Origin: Microcystis novacekii Mn_MB_F_20050700_S1
GTDB taxonomy: Bacteria; Cyanobacteriota; Cyanobacteriia; Cyanobacteriales; Microcystaceae
DNA: 35,080 bases
Assembly: GCA_007096045.1 (NCBI GenBank)
Contig: SFAU01000231.1
Location: 1 to 35,080, forward strand
Direction: 5' to 3'
Of the stretch, positions 9,079 through 17,143 are shown piece after piece (positions within the stretch are counted from its first letter, which is position 1; each line of letters opens with the position of its first letter). The position numbers were made by a program, and so were the translations under genes. Under the pieces are notes generated by a model that was given only the letters and a program-made list of their open reading frames with translations, searched no databases and was not told where the DNA came from.

Positions 9079-9371
9079 TATCAGTTATCAGTTATCAGTT
9101 ATCAGTTAGAAAGGGGATATAGGGATTTAGGGGTTTAGGAATTTAGGGGTTTAGGGGTTTAGGGAAATTTCAGCCAAATGCCCCACTACCCCACTACCCC
9201 CCCGCAACGCGCACGAAGTGACCACCCCACACCCCACCTGCCCCCCCCGATGTCGGGGGGGTTGGGGGGGTCACACCCCATCACCTCATCACCCCCATCT
9301 CCCAATTCATAATTTATAATTTATAATTCCCACTGATCACTGTTTACTGTTTACTGATAACTGATCACTGA
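9079..9371. repeat. Composite intergenic repeat (heptamers, G-rich octamers, C-rich tract)
   Basis: From left to right: TTATCAG heptamers (9079-9107), G-rich units of the type GGGTTTAG (about 9120-9165), the segment GGGAAATTTCAGCCAAATGC (about 9160-9180), C-rich CCCCACTA units, a C-tract/G-tract hairpin (9231-9280), AATTTATAATT units (about 9305-9328) and heptamers in the opposite sense (TTTACTG/ATAACTG, 9331-9371). The left and right heptamers are roughly inverted copies. Most modules recur near 17144-17292, 27593-27758 and 29037-29187. It fills the space between amt and ribD and ends about 30 bases before the ribD start. Confidence 0.7.
9231..9280. repeat. C-tract/G-tract hairpin element, copy 1
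   Basis: ACCCCACCTG, a run of C, GATGT, then two runs of seven G separated by TT, then TCACACCCCA. The reverse complement occurs at 17144-17193 with only one homopolymer length difference. The core can fold into a stem of C and G runs around GATGT. On the strand with G runs the pattern of several G tracts could also form a four-stranded structure. Confidence 0.75.
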
Positions 9372-9401
9372 AAAGTCTCCCCTCGTTTGGAGAAATAAAC
9401 C

Positions 9402-10499
9402 ATGAATCGGGCAACGGAATTCGATCGCAAAATGATGCAAAGATGTCTAACCCTTGCTAGGCAAGCCTTGGGCCGGACTTCTCCTAATCCTTTGGTGGGT
9501 TCTGTGATTGTTCAAGAGGGTATAATTATCGGCGAAGGTTTTCACCCGGGGGCCGGACAACCCCATGCAGAAGTTTTCGCCCTGAGACAGGCAGCAGAAA
9601 AAGCCCGTGGTGCCACTTTATACGTCAATCTTGAACCCTGTAACCACTATGGACGTACTCCCCCCTGTAGCGAGGCAATTGTGCGAGCGGGCATTAAAAA
9701 AGTGGTGGTAGGGATGATCGATCCTAATCCCCTAGTGGCGGGGAAAGGCATTCAAAGATTAGCATCGGCAGGCATCGAGACGCTGGTGGGAGTGGAGGAG
9801 TCCGAATGTCGTCAACTCAATCAGGGTTTTATCCATCGCATTACCGCTAAAAAACCCTTCGGTATCCTCAAATATGCCATGACTCTCGATGGCAAAATTG
9901 CCGCTACTAGCGGTCATAGCACTTGGATTACTAGCCCCGCTTCTCGCCAAATAGTCCATCAACTGCGCTCGGCCTGTGATGCGATTATCGTCGGCGGTAG
10001 CACTGTCCGTCAAGATAATCCCCACCTAACTACTCACGGCCTCTCTGAGCATAATCCCCTGCGGGTGGTCATGACTCGATCGCTCGATTTACCCCCCTCC
10101 GCCCATCTTTGGCATACCAGTCAATTTCCCACAGTTGTCTATACACAAATTGATGCTAATGTCAAGCTTAAGCAACAATTATTAACAAAAGGCGTGGAAG
10201 TGATCGAACTAACCGAGGTGACACCCAGTTTAGTGATGGAAAATCTTGATCAGAGGGGATTTTGTCAGGTTTTGTGGGAGTGCGGCGGCGGTTTAAGCGC
10301 AGCTGCGATCGCTGAGGGCATGGTACAAAAAATTATCGCTTTTATTGCGCCCAAAATCATCGGGGGAATCAAAGCTCCTAGTGCCGTGGGTGATTTAGGT
10401 TTCCAGTTAATGAGCCAAGCTTTACAGTTAGAAAATGTCACGGTTAATTATCTCAATCCCGATATTTTGATTGAGGGATATCTGCCAAGGGAAAAGTAG
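9402..10499 (+). CDS. ribD: Bifunctional riboflavin biosynthesis deaminase/reductase RibD
   Basis: A 365-residue two-domain enzyme of riboflavin synthesis. Residues 8-150 form the cytidine-deaminase-like domain with the zinc site HAE (H55, E57) and PCNHYGRTPPC (C80, C89), which deaminates the diaminopyrimidine. Residues 150-365 form the reductase domain (FGILKYAMTLDGKIA, IIVGGSTVRQDNPHLT, LWECGGGLSAA), which reduces the ribosyl side chain with NADPH. Length matches the family. A GGAG ribosome site lies before the ATG at 9402; the next in-frame Met (residue 11) is a less likely start. It stands alone, with no other rib genes in view, as is common in cyanobacteria. Confidence 0.95.
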   Translation: MNRATEFDRKMMQRCLTLARQALGRTSPNPLVGSVIVQEGIIIGEGFHPGAGQPHAEVFALRQAAEKARGATLYVNLEPCNHYGRTPPCSEAIVRAGIKKVVVGMIDPNPLVAGKGIQRLASAGIETLVGVEESECRQLNQGFIHRITAKKPFGILKYAMTLDGKIAATSGHSTWITSPASRQIVHQLRSACDAIIVGGSTVRQDNPHLTTHGLSEHNPLRVVMTRSLDLPPSAHLWHTSQFPTVVYTQIDANVKLKQQLLTKGVEVIELTEVTPSLVMENLDQRGFCQVLWECGGGLSAAAIAEGMVQKIIAFIAPKIIGGIKAPSAVGDLGFQLMSQALQLENVTVNYLNPDILIEGYLPREK

Positions 10500-10530
10500 A
10501 GCTAGTGCAATTCCGACTCAATCGGCTTGA

Positions 10531-10656
10531 TAAAGTCAAAAAGTCATCAATAACCCCGATAATCTGGCAATTACCCCTGATTTTTGCGAGCGAGTTCTAG
10601 AATCCGTTTATCGGTACGGTTATCCCCCTAGAAGAAGTTGGGCAATCGCTCTGTGA
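10531..10656 (+). other. Short protein-like frame between ribD and htpG
   Basis: Between two stops, a 40-codon frame reads NPDNLAITPDFCERVLESVY and RYGYPPRRSWAIAL. It has a protein-like composition but no start codon and no family I recognise. It is probably the tail of a decayed gene, or chance. Confidence 0.2.
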
Positions 10657-10721
10657 TCAATAGTGCCATTATCGAGCAAAATAAAAAAGTTAGAATAGTC
10701 AAGCCCTTAGTGATTGAACGT

Positions 10722-12695
10722 ATGACGGTACTCGAAAAAGGTAATATCACGATTCATACCGAGAATATCTTCCCTATTATCAAAAAATCCCTCTACACTG
10801 ACCATGAAATTTTTCTGCGGGAATTGATATCTAATAGTGTGGATGCTATCTCGAAATTAAAAATGGCTTCCTTAGCAGGAGAAGCGAGAGTAGAAGTCCC
10901 CGAACCAGAAATTAATCTCGCCATCGATAAAGAAAATCGTACCCTATCAATTACCGATAATGGTATTGGGATGACGGGGGAAGAAATCAAGAAATATATT
11001 AACCAAGTTGCCTTTTCCAGTGCGGAAGAATTTATCAATAAATACCAAAAATCAGCCAACGACTTAATCGGTCATTTTGGTCTAGGTTTTTATTCGGCTT
11101 TTATGGTGGCTAAAAAGGTAGAGATTGATACTCTTTCCTATCAAGAAGGTGCTACCCCTGTCCATTGGTCTTGTGATGGTTCTCCCGAGTTTGAATTAAC
11201 CGATTCTTCCCGCAGCCAAATCGGCACCACTATCACCCTAACTTTAATGGATGAGGAAGGGGAATATTTAGAACCTGCCCGCATTCGCCAGTTAGTCAAA
11301 ACCTACTCAGATTTTATGCCCGTTCCCATTAAAATTGATGGGGAAGTGATTAATCAACAACGGGCTTTATGGAAAGAATCTTCTCAAAATCTGACCAAAG
11401 AAGACTACCTAGAATTCTATCGTTATCTTTACCCTTTCCAAGAAGAACCTTTACTCTGGGTACATCTGAATACCGATTATCCTTTCTTGCTCAATGGCAT
11501 TCTCTATTTTCCCAAACTCAGACCAGATGTGGATGTCTCAAAAGGACAATTAAAGTTATTCTGTAATCAGGTTTTTGTCAGCGATCATTGCGAGGAAATT
11601 ATTCCCGATTTCCTGATCCCCTTGCGAGGAGTTATCGATAGTCCAGATATTCCTTTAAATGTGTCTCGAAGTGCTTTAACCAAAGATCGCACCGTTCGCC
11701 GTATTGCCGATTTTATTGCCAAAAAAATTGCTGATCGCCTCAAATCTCTCTACAACGAAGATGCAAAAGAATATATTCGTTGTTGGGGAGATGTGGGAAC
11801 TTTTATTAAATTTGGTTCCTTGAAAGAGGATAAATTTAAACAGCAGGTAGAAGATATTTTAATCTATCGCACTACCTACAAACCCCCAGAAACTGCGGTA
11901 CAAGTGGAAGTGCAAACCGCCGAAGGTGACGCATGGCAAGAAACAACGGCGAAAACTCCCCTAGAAGCGATCGAACAGGAAGGTTATACTACTCTCAAAG
12001 CCTACCTAGAACGCCATAAAGAACGCCACGAAAATCGAGTTTTTTACTGTACCGATCCTCGGAGCCAATCCACCTACGTTGAACTCTACAAAAATCAAGG
12101 GTTAGAAATCCTCTTCTTTGATTCTTTCATCGATACTAATTACTTTATTCCTTTCCTAGAAAGAGAATACTCCGATGTGAAATTCACCCGGGTTGATTCT
12201 GAATTAGACTCGACACTGCTCGAACAGGATCAAGCTAGTGAAATTATCGATCCCGCCAGTAATAAAACCCGGGCTGAATTAATCAAAGAAATCTTCGCCA
12301 AAGCCCTTGATAATTCCCGCATCAATATCAAAACTGAAGCCTTGAAATCCGATGATCCCCAAGGTACTCCCCCGGCAATTGTCTTACTTCCAGAAGCGAT
12401 GCGACGCTTACAGGAAATGACGGCAATGATGCAACAAAAAGCCATGGCTTTCCCCGAAGAACATATTCTGATGATTAATACTAATCATCCCTTAATTCAA
12501 CAGATTGTCCAGATTAGTCAGGGAAGTATTGTTACTGGTAGTGGCGAATCTCCATCGGCGCAATTAGCGAAAATGCTCTGTCAGCACGTTTATGATTTAG
12601 CTTTAATCGCTCAAAAAGGATTTGATGCTGAGGGAATGCAAGCTTTTGTGGAACGTTCCAATCGCGTTCTGACTAAGCTAACCGAAAAGATTTAA
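10722..12695 (+). CDS. htpG: Molecular chaperone HtpG (Hsp90)
   Basis: A 657-residue Hsp90, the usual size for cyanobacterial HtpG. The N-terminal GHKL ATPase is complete: FLRELISNSVDAI, DNGIGMTGEEI, GHFGLGFYSAFMVA and GTTITLTL. The middle domain follows (LWVHLNTDYPFLLNG, the Arg-bearing LNVSRSALTKD segment that contacts the ATP gamma-phosphate) and then the C-terminal dimerisation region. It is a soluble ATP-dependent dimeric chaperone important in heat and oxidative stress; in cyanobacteria it has been linked to phycobilisome assembly. ATG at 10722 (MTVLEKGNITIHTE) is chosen because the Hsp90 fold begins there; the frame runs upstream to a TTG at 10638 but without family character. It ends at a strong terminator (12730-12759). 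Confidence 0.95.
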   Translation: MTVLEKGNITIHTENIFPIIKKSLYTDHEIFLRELISNSVDAISKLKMASLAGEARVEVPEPEINLAIDKENRTLSITDNGIGMTGEEIKKYINQVAFSSAEEFINKYQKSANDLIGHFGLGFYSAFMVAKKVEIDTLSYQEGATPVHWSCDGSPEFELTDSSRSQIGTTITLTLMDEEGEYLEPARIRQLVKTYSDFMPVPIKIDGEVINQQRALWKESSQNLTKEDYLEFYRYLYPFQEEPLLWVHLNTDYPFLLNGILYFPKLRPDVDVSKGQLKLFCNQVFVSDHCEEIIPDFLIPLRGVIDSPDIPLNVSRSALTKDRTVRRIADFIAKKIADRLKSLYNEDAKEYIRCWGDVGTFIKFGSLKEDKFKQQVEDILIYRTTYKPPETAVQVEVQTAEGDAWQETTAKTPLEAIEQEGYTTLKAYLERHKERHENRVFYCTDPRSQSTYVELYKNQGLEILFFDSFIDTNYFIPFLEREYSDVKFTRVDSELDSTLLEQDQASEIIDPASNKTRAELIKEIFAKALDNSRINIKTEALKSDDPQGTPPAIVLLPEAMRRLQEMTAMMQQKAMAFPEEHILMINTNHPLIQQIVQISQGSIVTGSGESPSAQLAKMLCQHVYDLALIAQKGFDAEGMQAFVERSNRVLTKLTEKI

Positions 12696-12729
12696 TCTAT
12701 TGCCAAACTTTAGCTGTTCCGATATGCTG

Positions 12730-12759
12730 AGAGTGTGTTAATTCACACTCTATTTTTTT
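12730..12759 (+). terminator. Rho-independent terminator of htpG
   Basis: AGAGTGTG-TTAATT-CACACTCT is a perfect 8-bp stem with a six-base loop, followed by ATTTTTTT. It lies 35 bases beyond the htpG stop codon. Confidence 0.9.
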
Positions 12760-12814
12760 AACCTGATCAATATGATCTAGCGATAAGCTATCTTGCCGCC
12801 GTCAGCCTTGAATA

Positions 12815-12890
12815 AGTTATCAGTTATCAGATGTAAGTTTTCAGTTCACTTATACTGTTTACTGTTTACTGATAACTGATAACTGATAAG
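12815..12890. repeat. Heptamer repeat cluster
   Basis: AGTTATCAGTTATCAG at the left and TTTACTG/ATAACTG units at the right (12852-12890) form an imperfect inverted arrangement of the same 7-base unit seen elsewhere in the window. Confidence 0.7.
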
Positions 12891-12940
12891 TAGGGAGGCA
12901 CAATTATTTGTAGGATGGGTTAGCGCACTTCGTAACATGA

Positions 12941-12979
12941 GCGGGCGTTGGGTTTCATGCTTCAACCCAACCTACGTTC
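12941..12979. repeat. Palindromic dispersed repeat GTTGGGTT...AACCCAAC, copy 1
   Basis: GTTGGGTT and AACCCAAC flank TTCATGCTTC-like loop bases and are followed by CTACGTTC. The whole 39 bases recur without change at 34767-34805, and a diverged copy lies in the opposite sense at 31641-31676. This palindrome type is widespread in cyanobacterial intergenic DNA. Confidence 0.8.
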
Positions 12980-12980
12980 T

Positions 12981-13017
12981 GTTTACTGATAACTGTTTAC
13001 TGATAACTGATAACTGA
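12981..13017. repeat. Heptamer repeat cluster touching the helicase start
   Basis: GTTTACTGATAACTGTTTAC and further ATAACTG units run up to four bases before the ATG at 13021, so the region where a ribosome site would lie is entirely repeat. Confidence 0.7.
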
Positions 13018-13020
13018 AAA

Positions 13021-14523
13021 ATGCGCTTACCCACCCTCAAATATGAGCGAGGAACCTTAATTCTCCATCCACCACCAAAAGGGAAAAAATGGCTAGATTT
13101 TGCCACTTGGGATGATCGTATCGAAAGATTTCGCATTTTGGCCATTCATTATCGTCCTCTCGTGGAAACCCTACAGGAGGAGGGCATTAACTTCCAAGAT
13201 GAAGCAAAGGCTTTTAACAATTTAGAATTAATTGCCAGTTTTGAACGGGAACCCTACCCCCACCAAACTGAAGCGTTAATCGCTTGGAAAAAATCCCAGA
13301 GAAGGGGTGTTATCGTCCTTCCCACCGCTGCTGGTAAAACCTATCTTGCTCAATTAGCTCTACAATCGACTCCCCGCAGTACCTTAATTATCGTGCCGAC
13401 TATTGATTTAATGCACCAGTGGTATGCCCAGATGTTGGCGGCTTTTCCCGATGCCGAGGTGGGATTATTAGGGGGAGGTTCTAAGGATAATAGTGCTATT
13501 TTAATCGCCACCTATCAAAGTGCGGCAATTTATTCGGAAACTCTTGGTAATCGTTACGCTTTTTTGATTTTTGATGAATGTCATCATTTACCATCGGATT
13601 TCTTTCGTAAAATAGCGGAAGATTCGATCGCACCCTATCGTTTAGGCTTAACAGCAACACCGGATCGCGGTGATGGTAGTCATCAAGATTTAGATTATCT
13701 TATTGGTGCAATTGTTTATCAAAAAAGTCCCCAAGACTTGTCAGGAAAAGCCCTAGCGGATCATGAAATAATTCAAATTAAAGTGAAACTATCCGCCAAA
13801 GAACAGGAAAAATATCAAGAAGCAATTAAAATTCGCAATGATTTTTTAAGAAAAAATAATCTCAGTTTGTCTGGTTTAGATGGTTGGCAAAATTTTGTCA
13901 TGATTAGTGCCAGAAGTAGCGAAGGGCGCCGCGCCATGTTAGCGCACCGGGAGTCGAAGGAAATATCCTCTGGAACCCAGGGAAAATTGCGGGTTTTAGC
14001 CGAGTTAATCTGTGAACACTATCCGGAACCAATTTTAATTTTTACCAACGATAATGCCACAGTTTACCGCATTTCCGAGAGCTTTTTAATACCTGCCATA
14101 ACCCATCAAACTCCCGTAAAAGAACGCCATGAAATCCTGACCCGTTTTCGTCAGGGAGAATACAAAATTATAGTGACTTCCCATGTGCTTAATGAAGGGG
14201 TTGATGTGCCGGAAGCGCGCATTGCGATTATTTTATCGGGAACTGGTTCCACTAGGGAATATATTCAGCGTTTAGGACGGGTTTTAAGAAAAGGCCAACA
14301 AGAGGATAAACGGGCGATTTTGTATGAAGTGATAGCCGAAAATACGACGGAGGAAAAAACCTCCCAACGACGACGGGGAGAGCAGAAAAATAAAACTAGC
14401 TATAAAACCGGTAATCGACAATTGGAATTATTGCCTTCTCCTCCAAAAAAATCTTTTTCTTTCCCGAAAGCTGCCGAATCTTCTACCCCTTGGGTAAGTT
14501 CTCCAGAGTCAGAGGAAGAATAG
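13021..14523 (+). CDS. XPB/Rad25-type SF2 DNA helicase
   Basis: A 500-residue superfamily 2 helicase. After an N-terminal region of about 75 residues come the Q-tip-like PYPHQTEALIAW, Walker A LPTAAGKT (105-107 GKT), Walker B FDECHHLP (185-188), motif III LTATPDR and, in the second RecA domain, VTSHVLNEGVDVPEA and the motif VI string QRLGRVLRKG with its arginine fingers. The order and the NEGVDVPEA form match bacterial XPB-like helicases, thought to act in DNA repair or transcription-coupled processes. The C-terminal 60 residues are polar and low in complexity. The ATG has no ribosome site, since repeats reach it; a later start would lose little of the conserved part. It is followed by the dehydratase gene on the same strand after 63 bases. 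Confidence 0.88.
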   Translation: MRLPTLKYERGTLILHPPPKGKKWLDFATWDDRIERFRILAIHYRPLVETLQEEGINFQDEAKAFNNLELIASFEREPYPHQTEALIAWKKSQRRGVIVLPTAAGKTYLAQLALQSTPRSTLIIVPTIDLMHQWYAQMLAAFPDAEVGLLGGGSKDNSAILIATYQSAAIYSETLGNRYAFLIFDECHHLPSDFFRKIAEDSIAPYRLGLTATPDRGDGSHQDLDYLIGAIVYQKSPQDLSGKALADHEIIQIKVKLSAKEQEKYQEAIKIRNDFLRKNNLSLSGLDGWQNFVMISARSSEGRRAMLAHRESKEISSGTQGKLRVLAELICEHYPEPILIFTNDNATVYRISESFLIPAITHQTPVKERHEILTRFRQGEYKIIVTSHVLNEGVDVPEARIAIILSGTGSTREYIQRLGRVLRKGQQEDKRAILYEVIAENTTEEKTSQRRRGEQKNKTSYKTGNRQLELLPSPPKKSFSFPKAAESSTPWVSSPESEEE

Positions 14524-14586
14524 AAAATTTCTCTGGGGGATTTTCCTCTATAATAATAAAGGTAAAAAATCTTGATTAATACCCCT

Positions 14587-14988
14587 ATGACCGAACTTGC
14601 TCAACAAAAATGTCAACCTTGTCAATCGGGTGCTTCTCCTATCACTGCCGAGGAAATTACCGCTTTACAGGCTAAAATTCCCGATTGGAATCTCTTAGAA
14701 TACGAGGGTATTCCCCGTCTGCAAAAACTCTATAAATTTGCCAATTTTCAAGGGGCAATCGCCTTTACTAATGCCGTAGGAGAAGCAGCGGAAAAAGAAG
14801 GCCATCACCCCGCTTTATTGACAGAATGGGGTAAAGTTACCGTTTCTTGGTGGACCCATGACGTGGGCGGATTACATCAAAATGATTTGATCATGGCTGC
14901 CCGTACCGATGATATTTATCGAAAATTTGGGTCTAAAACCCCGTCCTTTAGCGTAGCGGAGGACGGCTTGACATTTCTAGCTAAATAG
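14587..14988 (+). CDS. Pterin-4a-carbinolamine dehydratase with an altered C-terminus
   Basis: A 133-residue protein whose middle (about residues 20-112) is a PhhB/DCoH-type 4a-hydroxytetrahydrobiopterin dehydratase: the signature EGHHPALLTEWGKV, then WWTHDVGGLHQNDLIMAARTDD, with the His-His pair of the active site. It recycles the pterin cofactor; in cyanobacteria the pterin partner is uncertain. The N-terminus carries a short Cys-containing stretch (QQKCQPCQSG). ATG at 14587 is preferred over a TTG five codons earlier. The last 18 or so residues (SKTPSFSVAEDGLTFLAK) are encoded by the left end of the downstream TnpB element, including its CCGTCCT/AGGACGG hairpin, so the native end has probably been replaced. 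Confidence 0.88.
   Translation: MTELAQQKCQPCQSGASPITAEEITALQAKIPDWNLLEYEGIPRLQKLYKFANFQGAIAFTNAVGEAAEKEGHHPALLTEWGKVTVSWWTHDVGGLHQNDLIMAARTDDIYRKFGSKTPSFSVAEDGLTFLAK
14941..14966 (+). other. Left-end hairpin of the tnpB element
   Basis: CCGTCCT (14941-14947) pairs perfectly with AGGACGG (14960-14966) across a 12-base loop. Subterminal hairpins of this size are the recognition structures of IS200/IS605 elements. It lies inside the 3' end of the dehydratase coding frame. Confidence 0.7.
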
Positions 14989-14996
14989 CTTACCAT
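14968..14996 (+). promoter_or_regulatory. Putative sigma-70 promoter of tnpB
   Basis: TTGACA (14968-14973) is a perfect -35 box and TACCAT (14991-14996) a fair -10 box at 17-base spacing. It points toward the ATG at 15021. Confidence 0.5.
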
Positions 14997-15020
14997 AGTA
15001 AATGTAGTTTGGTAAGCAAA

Positions 15021-16205
15021 ATGCTAAAAGCATTCAAGTACAGAATCTATCCGACCAGTGAGCAATCAGTTTTGCTTGCCAAGTCGTTTGGCTGTGCTAG
15101 ATGGTTTTACAATTACGCTCTAAACTTAACATCTGAAACTTACAAGCAAACTGGAAAAGGATTAAGCAGAGACGAAATAATTAAGCTGCTGCCTTCCCTA
15201 AAAAAAGAGTATGAGTGGTTAAGCGAAGTACCATCGCAGGTATTACAACAAGCAGCTTTAAATCTTTCTAGTGCTTTCCTTAACTTTTTTGAAGGTCGAG
15301 CTAAATATCCTAACTTCAAGAAAAAGCAAAATAGGCAGTCGATTAGATTTCCTCAACACTGTAAGTTAAAAAATGATGTTTTGGTATTGCCTAAAATTGG
15401 TGAAGTCCATTGCCAAGTTTCACGGCAACCAGAGGGAAACTTAAAGTCTGTTACGGTTTCAGTTAATCCATCAGGAGAATATTTCGCATCTTGTCTTTAT
15501 GATGATGGTCAGGATTTACCCCAAAAATCATCAGAAGGAAAAGCGGTCGGGATAGACGTTGGACTAACCCATTTTGCTATTACATCAGATGGGACTAAAC
15601 ACGGGAATCCTAAATACTATCGTAAGTACGAACAAAGATTAGCGAGAAGACAAAAGAAACTTAGTCGCCATCAAAAAGGCTCTAACAACCGAAATAAAGC
15701 TAGAGTTAAAGTTGCTAAAGTTCACTCTAAAATCGTTCGTTGTCGTGAAGATTTTCTGCACAAACTAAGTCGTAAATTAGTTGACGAAAACCAAGTCATA
15801 GTGGTAGAAAATCTGGCAGTCAGAAACATGGTCAAAAACCCTAAACTAGCCAAATCAATTAGTGATGTTGGTTGGGGTCAATTCTGTACTATGTTAAAAT
15901 ACAAGGCTGAATGGGAAGGAAAAGTCTATATGGAAGTAGATAGATTCTTTCCTAGCTCTAAGACTTGTAGTAACTGCTTAAATTGTGTTGATAGTTTAAG
16001 CTTAGATCTTCGTAGTTGGCAATGTCCTAAGTGTGGAGAAACCCACGATAGAGACATTAATGCCGCTAAGAATATTCGGGATGAAGGTTTACGAATTTTG
16101 GCGGTAGGGCATACCGCTACTGCTTCTGGAGGGAGAGTAAGACCAAGTAAAGGCACTGCTTTTGCAAGGCATCTCCCTGTGAATGAAGAATCCCCACGCC
16201 TTTAG
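15021..16205 (+). CDS. tnpB: TnpB RNA-guided nuclease (IS605/OrfB family)
   Basis: A 394-residue TnpB, full length for the family. The N-terminal wedge/HTH part starts with AFKYRIYPTSEQ; the RuvC-like nuclease has its three acidic residues in place: Asp179 (GIDVGLTHFA), Glu263 (VVENLAVRNM) and Asp345 (DRDINAAKN). A zinc ribbon lies between the last two, with Cys316, Cys319, Cys335 and Cys338 (CSNC, CPKC). Proteins of this family are the ancestors of Cas12 and cut DNA next to a short motif, guided by an RNA from the element's right end; that keeps the element at its locus. ATG at 15021 follows GGTAAGC; the frame opens at a TTG four codons earlier. The stop codon lies within the right-end hairpin. 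Nothing suggests it is inactive. Confidence 0.93.
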   Translation: MLKAFKYRIYPTSEQSVLLAKSFGCARWFYNYALNLTSETYKQTGKGLSRDEIIKLLPSLKKEYEWLSEVPSQVLQQAALNLSSAFLNFFEGRAKYPNFKKKQNRQSIRFPQHCKLKNDVLVLPKIGEVHCQVSRQPEGNLKSVTVSVNPSGEYFASCLYDDGQDLPQKSSEGKAVGIDVGLTHFAITSDGTKHGNPKYYRKYEQRLARRQKKLSRHQKGSNNRNKARVKVAKVHSKIVRCREDFLHKLSRKLVDENQVIVVENLAVRNMVKNPKLAKSISDVGWGQFCTMLKYKAEWEGKVYMEVDRFFPSSKTCSNCLNCVDSLSLDLRSWQCPKCGETHDRDINAAKNIRDEGLRILAVGHTATASGGRVRPSKGTAFARHLPVNEESPRL

Positions 16206-16222
16206 GCAACGGGAGTGTCAAC
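16080..16222 (+). ncRNA. Candidate omega (reRNA) guide RNA scaffold at the tnpB right end
   Basis: In characterised TnpB elements the guide RNA overlaps the 3' end of tnpB and finishes at the element's right edge, with the guide taken from flanking DNA. Here the last bases can fold as a hairpin (TCCCC and ACGCC on one side of TTTA, GGC and GGGA on the other, about 16191-16214), then end in GTGTCAA at 16221. The guide would be the next bases, CGCCAACAAAATGCTT. The 5' limit given is a guess; function is inference. Confidence 0.4.
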
Positions 16223-16235
16223 GCCAACAAAATGC

Positions 16236-17114
16236 TTAATCGTAGGCGCGAATCATCGCTTGGGTTCCCTGTTTAATTCCCTTACCTTCGTCCAATTCTG
16301 CTACTACTTTAAATAGAGTTGCTGCTAAATCTGTCCCGGGCAGAATTTCCCCGGCTGCCTGGGCAGTTTCTTTGACTAATCGCAAATCTTTTAAGATATG
16401 TTCAATCATAAAAGCCGGCTGTAAATCTTGGGCGAGGATTTTTGGTCCCAAATTTTCCAACGCCCAAGAACCTGCCGCCCCCGTTTTACAGACTTCTATG
16501 ACTAAATTGGGGTCTAATCCTTGAATTTTTGCCATTTTTAGAGCCTCACACAGCGCCACCATGTGAACCGCCCCCAAGACTTGATTACAGAGTTTTACCG
16601 CTTGTCCGTTGCCGATTTCGCCACACCAGCGAATAGTTTTGCCCATGGCTTGAAAACAGGGTAAACAAGTCTGAAAATCCGCTTCTTTCCCCCCCACCAT
16701 AATAGTTAAAGTGCCGTTTTTCGCCCCAATATCGCCCCCAGAGACGGGAGCATCGAGAAAACGGAGATTATTTGCCTCTAGCTTTTCCCCAATCATCCTA
16801 GCGGCTTGAGAGCCAATGGTACTCATATCCACCACCAGAGTTCCCACCGCTGCCGATTCCATGACACCCCCCGGTCCTAAAATTACTGCTTCCACGTCAG
16901 GCACATCCCCGACGCAGGTAAAGACAATCTCGGCATCCCTGACGGCGGCGGCAATATTAGAACAAATGTTCGCACCCGCTGCCCCAGCAATGGTTATCCC
17001 CGGCGCTTCTGGGGTACGATTCCAAGCATTGACAGCAAAACCTTGACGGACAAGATTAACCGTCATCGGCGCTCCCATCACTCCTAATCCTAAAAAGGCA
17101 ATTTTTTGACTCAT
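16236..17114 (-). CDS. NAD(P)-dependent beta-hydroxyacid dehydrogenase (3-hydroxyisobutyrate dehydrogenase family)
   Basis: A 292-residue protein, typical for the family that includes 3-hydroxyisobutyrate dehydrogenase, tartronate semialdehyde reductase and glyoxylate/succinic semialdehyde reductase. A Rossmann nucleotide site (FLGLGVMGAPM, residues 7-17), the substrate motif DAPVSGGDIGAKNG (121-134), and the catalytic Lys174 with Asn177 (AVKLCNQ) are present. The exact substrate is not decidable; a glyoxylate or succinic semialdehyde reductase role would suit a cyanobacterium. ATG at 17114 is chosen because the Rossmann fold starts there; the open frame extends into G/C-rich repeat DNA up to 17264, which is not protein-like. 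Its stop codon lies only about 14 bases past the right edge of the tnpB element. Confidence 0.88.
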   Translation of the reverse strand: MSQKIAFLGLGVMGAPMTVNLVRQGFAVNAWNRTPEAPGITIAGAAGANICSNIAAAVRDAEIVFTCVGDVPDVEAVILGPGGVMESAAVGTLVVDMSTIGSQAARMIGEKLEANNLRFLDAPVSGGDIGAKNGTLTIMVGGKEADFQTCLPCFQAMGKTIRWCGEIGNGQAVKLCNQVLGAVHMVALCEALKMAKIQGLDPNLVIEVCKTGAAGSWALENLGPKILAQDLQPAFMIEHILKDLRLVKETAQAAGEILPGTDLAATLFKVVAELDEGKGIKQGTQAMIRAYD

Positions 17115-17143
17115 AATTTTCGTAATCAATGGAAAGGGAGGTG

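Larger units (their letters stand above)
14931..16222 (+). mobile_element. IS200/IS605-type element carrying tnpB only
   Basis: The unit contains a left-end hairpin (14941-14966), a promoter, an intact tnpB and a right-end hairpin ending in GTGTCAA at 16221. No Y1 transposase (tnpA) gene is present, so it belongs to the tnpB-only (IS1341-like) group and would need TnpA in trans to move. The right edge is suggested by the GGGAGTGTCAA ending that I recall from many cyanobacterial relatives; TCAA is also a right cleavage tetranucleotide in IS608. The left edge is not certain: the first clear element feature is TCTAAAACCCCGTCC from 14932. Confidence 0.7.

Noticed and set aside
9079-9371. CRISPR array, because of short repeats at regular spacing
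   Set aside because: The units are 7-8 bases, directly tandem without unique spacers, and no cas gene is present.
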